Positions 17,669 to 25,467 of a stretch of DNA of 64,000 nt are shown in pieces. The notes under the pieces are model-generated. The model searched no databases, was not told where the DNA came from, and worked only from the letters and a program-made list of their open reading frames with translations. The stretch is from Ruminococcus sp. (GTDB lineage: Bacteria > Bacillota > Clostridia > Oscillospirales > Ruminococcaceae), in the NCBI GenBank assembly GCA_017460665.1, contig JAFUAO010000091.1, positions 1 through 64,000 of the forward strand, given 5' to 3'. The translations under genes and the position numbers were made by a program. Position 1 is the stretch's first letter. The number at the start of each line of letters is the position of its first letter.

Positions 17669-18355
17669 CTAAACGCCGTATTTGATCTTGATCCTGCCCA
17701 GCTTATCGCCGATCGGTTTGCTCAGCAGCAGGAGGAACAGCACGTTCGACACCATATACGACAGGGTATAGGGTATGGCGGTGGTCAGAGTGCTGAGGTA
17801 GAACTTTAAGCTGAAGCCCTCGTTGTACCAGAGGACTGTCCAGATGTCCATGATCCAGGAGTAGAGGATCCCGGAAAGGGCTCCGTAGATGAGGAGGAGG
17901 GCCTTGCTTTTTTTAAGGTGCTCAGCAAAAAAGCCTGCAAAAAGTCCGGAGAAGCCCCATGCCAGCATCTGAAAGGCTGTCCACGGGCCTTGGCCGAAGT
18001 AGAAATTAGACAGGACGGCGGCTAAGGCTCCCACCAGGAAACCGGCTTCTCCCCCTAAATACAGGGCAGAAATGATCGTCAGGGCCATTATAGGCTTGAG
18101 GAACGGGATGAACCTTCCGGCAAAGCAAAGGGCCGTCATGACCGCAACGATCACCATTCTCCGGGTGCCGGTGGAGCGCTTTTCAAAGCCGGCCGCAAAG
18201 AGCAGCAATGCGAAAACTGCCACTGAAAGGGAAATGATGATGTGTTTTTTTTGGTCGAAGATCAGGGCTCCGGCGATCGTCAGTACCGGAAGTATCAGAA
18301 AGGGCACCGCCACTTTTATCACGCTTCTGGCTGTGCGGCTGCGGATCAGGACCAT
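17669..18355 (-). CDS. ECF transporter S component, probably for cobalamin
   Basis: 228 residues, six or more hydrophobic segments. After a basic N-terminus and two membrane segments it shows the ECF S-component pattern: RRMVIVAVMTALCFAGRFI, ALYLGGEAGFLVGALAAVLSNFYFGQGPWTAFQM split over two segments, and a Lys/Arg-rich end. The start ATG 18355 follows GGAGG and overlaps the ATPase gene end by 10 bases. S components bind the vitamin in the membrane and dock on EcfT with the ATPases. Cobalamin is inferred from the riboswitch at the head of the operon, not from residues in this protein. CbrT of Lactobacillus is the characterised cobalamin S component. Confidence 0.82.
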   Translation of the reverse strand: MVLIRSRTARSVIKVAVPFLILPVLTIAGALIFDQKKHIIISLSVAVFALLLFAAGFEKRSTGTRRMVIVAVMTALCFAGRFIPFLKPIMALTIISALYLGGEAGFLVGALAAVLSNFYFGQGPWTAFQMLAWGFSGLFAGFFAEHLKKSKALLLIYGALSGILYSWIMDIWTVLWYNEGFSLKFYLSTLTTAIPYTLSYMVSNVLFLLLLSKPIGDKLGRIKIKYGV

Positions 18356-19980
18356 GAGGCACCTCCATTCTTCCGGCAGAGTTCCAGAGCGTCTGCAAGG
18401 GTGACTGCATTGTCGAAGATCCCCCGGGTCATGCGGCTAACGGCGGTGGTGTAGAAGGTATTTGCCGAGAAAAAGCTGTTGGGCGGAGCCTGAGAAACGA
18501 TCCTCCCGCCGAAGAACATAGCGCACCGGTCTGCACAAGAAGCGGCAAATTCCACATCGTGAGTCACGATACACACCGTAACGCCGCTGTCCTTTAGCTG
18601 CCGAACGACAGCCATGATCTTCTGCTTTGAAGCCGGATCAAGGCCCTTTGTTGGCTCGTCCAGAAGGAGCAGCCTTGGCTTTGCGGCAAGGACCTTCGCA
18701 AGAGCTGCGAGCTGCTGCTCACCGCCGGAAAGGTCGTAGGGGTGCTTGTCCAGAAGGTGACTAAGATCATAAGGCAGCTCCGCTGGGTCGCACCCGCACT
18801 CCGAAAGCTCCTCACGGAGGGTGTTCTTCAGAAATACGGTCTGAACGTCCTGAGGAAGCATGGCAAGGCAATTCTTGTAGAGGCTGCGGTTTTTGTAGTC
18901 CTTCAGCTTTTTCCCGAAGACCCGGATACTGCCGGCATAGGGCTTCAGCAGGCCGGCGGCGGCGGCCAGCGATGTGGTCTTTCCGGAACCGTTGCCGCCA
19001 AGGATACACAGGATCTCTCCGGTATGGACCGTTAGGTCAAGGCCGCAGAGCACGTCCGGTGAGTTCTTGCTGTAGCGGAAGAAAACGCTGGAAAATTCCA
19101 GAGCCGCCTCCTTAGGGGAAGGGCTCGCCTGCCGATCCAAAGTGCGGATCCTTGTGTCAACTGAGGTCTCCAGAAAGCGCCGGCCCTCCCTTATGGTCAG
19201 AGGGCACTCCCCTGTTCCTCCCAGCTCAGTGAAGAGCCGTGAGGCTGCCGGCATACCGCAGAGGATCTGAGGTCTGTCTTTCAGCCCGGAGATCACCTCT
19301 CTGGGCGGTCCGTCGGCGATGAGGCTCCCCTTCTCCATGATCAGCAGTCTGTCGCAGATCGGGACTACCTCCTCCAGCCGGTGCTCTGCCAAAATAATGG
19401 TCAGGCCCAGCTCGCTGTTGAGCTTTTTCAGGGCAGCTATGAACTCTGAGGCGGCGATCGGGTCGAGCTGTGCCGTGGGCTCGTCAAGGATCAGGAGCTC
19501 CGGCTGCATGGCAAGCACCGACGCAAGGGAGAGGAGCTGCTTCTGGCCGCCGGAGAGCTGTGAGGTCTCCTTTTCGTACCAAGGACCGATCCCGAAGAAG
19601 CTGGCTACCTCGGCTGTCCTGCGTGAGATCTCTGCCGGAGGAACGCCCATGTTTTCAAGACCGAAGGCCAGCTCGTGCCAGACCTTATCGGTGACGATCT
19701 GCTGCTCAGGCTGCTGCATCACAAAACCGATAGCCGCAGCTGAGGTCCTCTCGTCGAGGTCGGAAAGGGGCCTGCCGCAAAAGCTGACGCTGCCCTTTAC
19801 CTCCCCAAGAGGAGAGAGCTCCCTTTTGAGAAGGCGGAGAAGGGTGGATTTTCCGCTACCTGTAGCTCCGCAGAGGACGCTGAACGAACCCTTTTCCACC
19901 GAAAACGAGACCCCTGAGACAGCTGCCTCATCGCACAAGGGATAGGTGAAGCTCAGATCTCTGACATCAAGTATCTCCAT
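18346..19980 (-). CDS. ecfA: ECF transporter ATPase, two ATPase domains fused (EcfA1-EcfA2)
   Basis: 544 residues containing two complete ABC ATPase domains in tandem. Domain 1 has Walker A GATGSGKST (about residue 38), signature LSGGQKQ and Walker B LLILDEPTAQ. Domain 2 has Walker A GGNGSGKTT (about residue 330), signature LSGGEQQ and Walker B LLLLDEPTKG. Most Firmicutes encode EcfA1 and EcfA2 as separate genes; here they form one polypeptide. It starts inside the end of ecfT (28-base overlap). It powers vitamin uptake by the module with EcfT and the S component. Confidence 0.92.
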   Translation of the reverse strand: MEILDVRDLSFTYPLCDEAAVSGVSFSVEKGSFSVLCGATGSGKSTLLRLLKRELSPLGEVKGSVSFCGRPLSDLDERTSAAAIGFVMQQPEQQIVTDKVWHELAFGLENMGVPPAEISRRTAEVASFFGIGPWYEKETSQLSGGQKQLLSLASVLAMQPELLILDEPTAQLDPIAASEFIAALKKLNSELGLTIILAEHRLEEVVPICDRLLIMEKGSLIADGPPREVISGLKDRPQILCGMPAASRLFTELGGTGECPLTIREGRRFLETSVDTRIRTLDRQASPSPKEAALEFSSVFFRYSKNSPDVLCGLDLTVHTGEILCILGGNGSGKTTSLAAAAGLLKPYAGSIRVFGKKLKDYKNRSLYKNCLAMLPQDVQTVFLKNTLREELSECGCDPAELPYDLSHLLDKHPYDLSGGEQQLAALAKVLAAKPRLLLLDEPTKGLDPASKQKIMAVVRQLKDSGVTVCIVTHDVEFAASCADRCAMFFGGRIVSQAPPNSFFSANTFYTTAVSRMTRGIFDNAVTLADALELCRKNGGASWS

Positions 19981-20831
19981 TTCAGCTTCACCCCCATTTC
20001 ATTGATGATAGGCAGCATGACCAGCGCTGCATATGCGCAGATCCCTGCGATACCAAGAGCTCCCAGCGAGGAGGCCGAGATCTCCGGATAAAATTCAAAG
20101 CTCAGGCAGCCTGTCCCGACTGCGGCGGCGCACAGGCTCACCAGAGCTGCGGTCAGAAGGAGAAAGATCCAGTCCGCCGCAAAGAAGGCCACTCGCCTCA
20201 TTTGGGTCCTTTTGCCGGTGCCGTAGCCCCTTGCAGCCATGCTGTCTGCAGTGACTATGCCGTTTTCCAGAGCCCAAGTGATCAGGATCGAAAAGATCCT
20301 CATTCTCCCACGAATGTCGTCGATGATATTATCCTCGCAGAAAAGCCCCATGGCCTTCTGAGAGTCGGCGATCTTCCGCCAATGCTTGCTGAACATAGGC
20401 ACTGACCTGAGCGCCATGGAAAGGACCAGCGACAGCTTCGGAGAGAGAGCCCCCGTTATGCACAGGAGCTTCTCGCTGGTCATGATCTGGGTGAAGGAGC
20501 GGAAGAAATACAGCACTCCTACGATCATTGCAGCCGAATTTAGGCCGTAGAGAAGGGCCTCCAGCGTTATGGGGCTGTTGTCGATCACAAAGAGGACGGT
20601 CCGTCCGTTGTGGGAGATCAGTGGGTTTATCAGTGCCAGTACAAGGAACAGCAGCCAGAAATAAAGGTGTGTCCGGCCGTGGGAGGCGCCGTTCTTCATC
20701 GCAAAAAAGGCAACTCCTCCGCAGAGAGCGATCGCCATTAGCGGAGGATAGTTGCAGAACATGGCCACTCCTGTGACGCTGAAGAACCAGACTGCGATCA
20801 CGATCGGGTGGTAGTCGGAAAAGCTCCTCAT
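19953..20831 (-). CDS. ecfT: ECF transporter transmembrane coupling protein EcfT
   Basis: 292 residues, with five or six hydrophobic segments. It contains the two coupling-helix motifs that contact the ATPases: SMALRSVPMFSKHW and a second ENGIVTADSMAARGYG stretch, the latter the classic Ala-Arg-Gly signature. The ATG at 20831 overlaps the stop of the upstream gene by four bases (ATGA), so translation is coupled. It links the S component to the fused ATPase. Confidence 0.88.
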   Translation of the reverse strand: MRSFSDYHPIVIAVWFFSVTGVAMFCNYPPLMAIALCGGVAFFAMKNGASHGRTHLYFWLLFLVLALINPLISHNGRTVLFVIDNSPITLEALLYGLNSAAMIVGVLYFFRSFTQIMTSEKLLCITGALSPKLSLVLSMALRSVPMFSKHWRKIADSQKAMGLFCEDNIIDDIRGRMRIFSILITWALENGIVTADSMAARGYGTGKRTQMRRVAFFAADWIFLLLTAALVSLCAAAVGTGCLSFEFYPEISASSLGALGIAGICAYAALVMLPIINEMGVKLKWRYLMSEI

Positions 20832-22753
20832 TCCTCATACACCTCGTTCAGATCTCTGCCAAGGTCGCAGGTGTAGAGCCACTGTATCACGTCGCCGTCG
20901 CTGAGGACGTAGTCTCCGCAGCCTCTTGAGGGCGAGATACCGTTGACATGATATACCCAGCCTGACAGGTCGCCCAGAGCGTACTCGTAGAGATAGTTTA
21001 TCCCGGCGATATAGACCATTCCGTGGGCATTTGCGGAGCTTCCGGTGTTCTCCACCTGTATGCTGTAGGTCTGAGCGGCCTCCATGAGGATATCGAAGAC
21101 CGTATCTCCGTCAGCGATCTCAAATGCAGTCACAGGAAGGACGGTGCCGTCCTCCGGGATATAGTCAGCCTCCAGCTTTCCCACCGCCGTATCGCAGCGG
21201 ATCTCGAGAGTGACCGTACCTATGGCGTTCTCCTTATGTACAGCCTCTCCGCTGTAATAGTCCTCGGGAGACTTTATATCGGTCAGCAGGACGATAGCCA
21301 CAGCCGCAGCCACAGCCAGTCCCACGAAGATGAAGTTTTTGTAGTTCCGCTTTCCCAGGGCGAAAATTATCAGCGAGAGCAGCAGTCCTGCGCCGATGAT
21401 GATCAGGATCACCTTCGGCTTATAGCTGCCCTTTTTGGCCGAGGACAGCTTCTCCTTACCCTGAGCCTTTATAGCCACCGTTGCGGTGGAATTGTCCATT
21501 TCCAGAGAACTCAGCGTGCTGCCGGAGGCACTTTCTGACTGCTGCGCAGAGACTGTAGCTGTTGGAGCGGCAGTTGTGAGAGTAGTTATGCTCCCGGACT
21601 TGAACGGAGCAGTCGTGCGGCCGCCGTTGGGAACGACGTGGTGGACCCCCGGTCTGACGCCCATTTCGCTGAGGCCGCCGTCCTCGGGCATACCGCCCTC
21701 GTCATCAGGATCCTCAGAGGAGCTGCTCTCATCGCCGCCTTCATCGCCGGGCTTTGAGGGGGCCTCCTGAGGAGAGGTAGGCTCCTCCACCGGCCGGGCG
21801 TTGTCCAGAACGAACAGCGGGCCCTGCCCGTAGAGTGCTCTCCTGTAGGCGATGAGCGAGTAGAAGGACTGGGTCGTAGCGGACTCATTAAAGCCTCCGC
21901 CGAGACTGTGGCAGAAGCTGCCGTCCGAGAGCTGGAACTTCACGATACCGTCGATCAGGGTGCAGTCGTTCTTGATAAAGCGGTCGTCCTGCTGGCAGTC
22001 GATACCAAGGGACGACAGAGCCACCAGGACCTGTGCAGCGCTCTCAGGATTTGGCGTGCCGAAGCTCTCATAGCCGCCGTCCTCCTTTTGCAGCTCAGAC
22101 AGGAGATCAAGGCCGCTGTCCACCGCATACTGGACATCGCTGCTGTAGGGATAGTGGGGCGCAAGGGCCTGGATCACCATGGCAGTAACGTCAACGTCTC
22201 CTGCGTCGCCGAATATCGACCAGCCGCCGTCTGCGCACTGCATAGACAGAAGTGCCGAAACACAGGATCCGGTATCGTAGCTCTGGCAGGTATAGCCGTT
22301 ATTGAGCACATGGAGGCCATAGACCCAGCTCATGATCCCCTGCTGTCCGATAGAGCTGTCAAGTATATCAGAGATGTACTTATCCGAGCTGCCGGCTGCT
22401 GAGAGCGTCAGCGAGAATTTCTCCCTTGAAGTGGCTGAGGCAACGTCATTTGACGAAAGATAGCCCTTCAGAGCCTCCTCATAGCCGGAAAAGGAGCTGT
22501 ATCCGCTTTGGCTCAGGCCGATGATGTACCACTCCGAGCCCTGTCCGGCGGTACCGGAGAGAGCTCCGTCTATCCAGTCCTGAACGTCAGCCGAGCCCGT
22601 TCCGCCGAGCTTATATGCGACTATACCGTCGATAAAGCCGTTGACCTCATCGACGGTATAGTACTCCCCGGCTGCCCACATCGGCACGAAGCTCAGGGGG
22701 ATCAGCAGGGCGATGAAAAGGCAGAGCGCTGAAGCTATGGCCTTACTTCTCAT
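20828..22753 (-). CDS. Membrane-anchored intrinsic factor/transcobalamin-like protein
   Basis: 641 residues. A signal peptide (hydrophobic ~4-27) leads into an alpha/alpha-barrel of prenyltransferase/squalene-cyclase-type repeats: CADGGWSIFGDAGDVDVTA, QKEDGGYESFGTPNPESAA and QLSDGSFCHSLGGGFNESA. A Ser/Pro/Glu-rich linker (~310-430), two membrane segments (~436-456 and ~463-480) and a C-terminal beta domain (~490-641) of the transcobalamin-like/DUF4430 type follow, with GWVYHVNGISPSRGCGDY. In animal intrinsic factor and transcobalamin an alpha6/alpha6 barrel plus this beta domain enclose B12. Here both would face outside, joined by a membrane hairpin. It lies downstream of a cobalamin riboswitch and just before the ECF genes, so it is probably the surface B12 receptor. 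Confidence 0.8.
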   Translation of the reverse strand: MRSKAIASALCLFIALLIPLSFVPMWAAGEYYTVDEVNGFIDGIVAYKLGGTGSADVQDWIDGALSGTAGQGSEWYIIGLSQSGYSSFSGYEEALKGYLSSNDVASATSREKFSLTLSAAGSSDKYISDILDSSIGQQGIMSWVYGLHVLNNGYTCQSYDTGSCVSALLSMQCADGGWSIFGDAGDVDVTAMVIQALAPHYPYSSDVQYAVDSGLDLLSELQKEDGGYESFGTPNPESAAQVLVALSSLGIDCQQDDRFIKNDCTLIDGIVKFQLSDGSFCHSLGGGFNESATTQSFYSLIAYRRALYGQGPLFVLDNARPVEEPTSPQEAPSKPGDEGGDESSSSEDPDDEGGMPEDGGLSEMGVRPGVHHVVPNGGRTTAPFKSGSITTLTTAAPTATVSAQQSESASGSTLSSLEMDNSTATVAIKAQGKEKLSSAKKGSYKPKVILIIIGAGLLLSLIIFALGKRNYKNFIFVGLAVAAAVAIVLLTDIKSPEDYYSGEAVHKENAIGTVTLEIRCDTAVGKLEADYIPEDGTVLPVTAFEIADGDTVFDILMEAAQTYSIQVENTGSSANAHGMVYIAGINYLYEYALGDLSGWVYHVNGISPSRGCGDYVLSDGDVIQWLYTCDLGRDLNEVYEE

Positions 22754-23693
22754 TTCTCTTTCTCAGAGCGAATGCTGCGCAAACGGAAACTCCGATAACT
22801 GCTACAGCAGCACCTGTGCCGGCGTCGCCTGTCTTGGGAGATGCATTGTCAGACTTGCTTGCAGCAGTGGTCTTAGCGGCAGCCTTTGTTGTAGTTGCAG
22901 CGGCAGTTGTGGCAGCCTCCTCAGTGGGAGCCTCAGTCTCGGGCTCTGTAGGAGCTTCTGTGGCGGGCTCAGTTGTGGGCTCCTGTACATCGCCTACCTG
23001 GACCAGTGCGAAGGGAGGCGTGATGATCTCGCTGTCAGACTTTGCGCTGATAAGGTTTTCCCCCTCATTTGCAAGAGCAACGGTGACCTTGCCCTCGGCG
23101 TCGGTCTTGAACTCGGTGTCCTCGCCGTTGATAGTGATGACAGCGCCCTCTACAGGAGAAATAACTGTGCCGCCGTCGGCTCCCCATGATACCTTGCTGA
23201 GAGTCAGGTCGATGGACTCGCCGGGGTCCTTCTTATCGCTTGTGATGTCGAAATAGCTGTACTGGTCGGACCATTTTTGCAGGTCTGTGTAAGCGAAAGC
23301 GTAAATGTTATCGCCGTCTGCAACAGTATCGCCGATACCGATAAGAGTAGCTGCATTGTTTACATAGATACCGTAGCTGCCGCCGTTCTCGATGCCCCAG
23401 AGCTTATCAAGGCCAAGGCCCCACTGTCCGACAGAAGCCTTATAGCCGGCAGCAGCGCCGCCCTCGAACTGTGCCTCGTGAGCAAGGTAGAGAGCATCGC
23501 TTATGGTGACTGAACCGTCGCCGTCTACATCTGTTACCTCAACGCTCTCCTGTACCAGAGCCAGCTTTCCCTCGGGCTCAGCGATAGTAACGTTGACGGT
23601 AGTCTTTTCCTCGCCCTCGGCATGGGCAGCTACAGCGCAGGCCGCTGTGCAGATGAGGGCCATTGCAGAGATAGTGCTTATGAGCTTTTTCAT
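22743..23693 (-). CDS. Wall-anchored surface protein with transcobalamin-like (DUF4430) and dockerin-like repeat
   Basis: 316 residues from ATG 23693 after AAAGGAG. A signal peptide (~1-25) is followed by a calcium-binding dockerin-type half repeat (DVDGDGSVTISDALYLA) inside a domain with WGIENGGSYGIYVNNAAT and GDTVADGDNIYAF, the pattern of transcobalamin-like C-terminal domains. An Ig-like part (VEGAVITINGEDTEFKTDAE) and a Thr/Glu/Pro-rich stalk follow. The end is SPKTGD, a hydrophobic helix and RKRNEK: an LPXTG-like sortase signal. First gene after the riboswitch. It likely captures corrinoids at the wall and hands them to the membrane protein encoded next. It overlaps that gene by 11 bases. 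Confidence 0.78.
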   Translation of the reverse strand: MKKLISTISAMALICTAACAVAAHAEGEEKTTVNVTIAEPEGKLALVQESVEVTDVDGDGSVTISDALYLAHEAQFEGGAAAGYKASVGQWGLGLDKLWGIENGGSYGIYVNNAATLIGIGDTVADGDNIYAFAYTDLQKWSDQYSYFDITSDKKDPGESIDLTLSKVSWGADGGTVISPVEGAVITINGEDTEFKTDAEGKVTVALANEGENLISAKSDSEIITPPFALVQVGDVQEPTTEPATEAPTEPETEAPTEEAATTAAATTTKAAAKTTAASKSDNASPKTGDAGTGAAVAVIGVSVCAAFALRKRNEK

Positions 23694-23727
23694 AGTTATC
23701 ATTCTCCTTTGAATTTTTGATGTGACA

Positions 23728-23766
23728 ACAAAAACACGCTTTTCCGCAAGGCAAGAAAAAGCGTGC
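23728..23766 (-). terminator. Terminator hairpin of the riboswitch expression platform
   Basis: On the minus strand a CACGCTTTTTC / GGAAAAGCGTG stem (23765-23755 with 23745-23735) is followed by TTTTTGTTGT, between the riboswitch and the first gene. Cobalamin binding would favour this hairpin and stop transcription. Confidence 0.75.
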
Positions 23767-23825
23767 ACGAAAGAGAGCCCCTTTTGAGAGCCCTGATCCC
23801 GGTAAACGTTTTTCATTGTCCAAAA

Positions 23826-23949
23826 ACGTAAAACCACTGATACCCGGCGAGCGACCCGACTTTGGCCAGAGGCCGTTTACGGTAGTGACTGCTGCGGCGG
23901 ATTTGCACCGCTCTTCCCTCAGTTCCGGATAAGTTTTCAGATCTTACGC
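23826..23949 (-). promoter_or_regulatory. Cobalamin (B12) riboswitch
   Basis: On the minus strand the order is: P1 arm CGTAA (about 23948-23944), the GAGGGAA...CGGTGCAAATCCGCC core with GCAGCAGTCACTACCG, an AAGTCGGGTCGCTCGCC segment, then the B12-box-like CAGTGGTTTTACG closing P1 at about 23827. These are the conserved landmarks of cobalamin aptamers. It starts about two bases after the predicted transcription start and is followed by a terminator, so it controls the whole six-gene operon by premature termination. Confidence 0.88.
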
Positions 23950-23953
23950 TAAG

Positions 23954-23982
23954 ATTATAGCACATCGCCGCCCCGTTGTCAA
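23954..23982 (-). promoter_or_regulatory. Consensus promoter of the B12 operon
   Basis: Minus strand TTGACA (23982-23977), 17 bases, TATAAT (23959-23954). Confidence 0.9.
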
Positions 23983-24064
23983 GGGATAGAGCTCCACTTC
24001 GTACAAAATACAGGTAAGTTCCGCCATTCCCGACACACTATAGAGCATTATGACAGATCTTGGG

Positions 24065-24093
24065 TTGATTTTTATAGCCAGTTATAGTATAAT
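24065..24093 (+). promoter_or_regulatory. Promoter of the O-acetylhomoserine sulfhydrylase gene
   Basis: TTGATT (24065-24070), 17 bases, TATAAT (24088-24093). No S-box or other aptamer pattern was seen in the short leader. Confidence 0.7.
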
Positions 24094-24130
24094 TATATCG
24101 CACTATTATTCTTAAAAGGAGAATCCTACA

Positions 24131-25398
24131 ATGAAGCTCGAAACAAAATGCCTCCATGCAGGCTATACGCCTAAGAACACTGAACCCAGAGTCGTTCCGA
24201 TCGTGCAGAGCACTACCTACGTTTACGACTCTACCGACGACGTTGCCGCTGTATTCGACGACCCCACCAAGAGCCTTATCTACTCCCGTTTTGAAAATCC
24301 CACGGTAATGGCCGTAGAGGAGAAGATCGTTGCTCTTGAGGGCGGTATCGCTGCGATGTGTACCTCCAGCGGACAGGCTGCCTCGCTGCTGTCTCTGCTG
24401 AATATCCTCCAGGCCGGCGACAGCTTCATTTCTGCCGCAACGATCTACGGCGGAACGATCAACCTCTTCGCCTACACAATGAAGAAGCTGGGCATCGAGT
24501 GCATCTTCGTCGATGCTGAGGCCTCTGAGGAGGAGATAAACGCTGCCTTCAAGGATAACACGAAGGCTGTTTTCGGCGAGACTCTGGCAAATCCTGCCCT
24601 GACCGTTTTCGACATCGAGAAATTCGCTCGGATCGCTCATGCACACGGCGTTCCGCTGATCATCGACAATACCTTCCCCACGCCGGTGCTTTGCCGTCCC
24701 TTTGAGTACGGTGCAGACATCATCGTCCACTCCACAACAAAGTACATGGACGGCCACGCTGTCCAGGGCGGCGGAGTTATCGTTGACAGCGGTAATTTCG
24801 ATTGGACCAATGGGAAGTTCCCGGAGTTCACCGAGCCCGACGAGAGCTACCACGGCACGGTCTACACCAAGGCCTACGGCAAGGCTGCTTACATCGTCAA
24901 GGCAAGGATGCAGCTCATGAGAGACTTCGGCTGCTATCCTGCTGCACAGTCTGCATTTTACCTAAATCTTGGCCTTGAGACCCTGGCTGTCAGGATGAAG
25001 CAGTACTGCGAGAACGCTAAGATCGTTTCCGAGTTCCTGGAGTCTGAGCCCCATGTGGAGTCAGTGAATTACCCAGGACTTGCCAGCAGCCCCTATCATG
25101 AGCTGGCACAGAAGTACCTTCCCGACGGCTGCAGCGGAGTCATCTCCTTCGTCATCAAGGGCGGCAGGAGCACTGCCGTCAAGTTCATGGACGCTCTGAA
25201 GCTGGCCTCCAACGAGGTCCACGTTGCAGACATCAGGACCTGTGTCCTCCACCGGCAAGCGCAACTCACCGTCAGCTCACCGACGAGCAGCTCGTTGCGG
25301 CCGGCATAAACGGCGGACTTGTGCGTCTGTCTGTGGGCCTTGAGAACGTTGAGGATATACTCGACGACCTAAAGCAGGGCTTTGCCGCTATCGGCTGA
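24131..25398 (+). pseudogene. metY: O-acetylhomoserine aminocarboxypropyltransferase, frameshifted near the C-terminus
   Basis: The PLP enzyme of the Cys/Met-metabolism family adds sulfide to O-acetylhomoserine to make homocysteine. The start (ATG 24131 after AAAAGGAG), the N-terminus, the YSRFENPTV motif, the PLP-lysine context VHSTTKYMDGH and the QGGGVI block are intact. After residue ~374 (TCVLH) the frame breaks: CACCGG at 25250-25255 has lost one C compared with the expected CACCCGG. In the +1 register the normal ending resumes (PASATHRQLTDEQLVAAG...) and stops at TGA 25398. The uncorrected frame stops early at 25309. A corrected protein would be 422 residues. One-base loss in a C run could be a sequencing error. 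Confidence 0.85.
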
Positions 25399-25429
25399 GG
25401 ACCTGCGTGAGATATGCCTAAAGAAACAA

Positions 25430-25467
25430 GCGATGTTCCCCTGTATTCGGGGAGCATCGCTTTTTTT
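25430..25467. terminator. Terminator between metY and the ABC permease
   Basis: Stem GCGATGTTCCCC / GGGGAGCATCGC (25430-25441 with 25449-25460, one mismatch) followed by seven T on the plus strand. The convergent permease gene ends at the T run. Confidence 0.85.
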
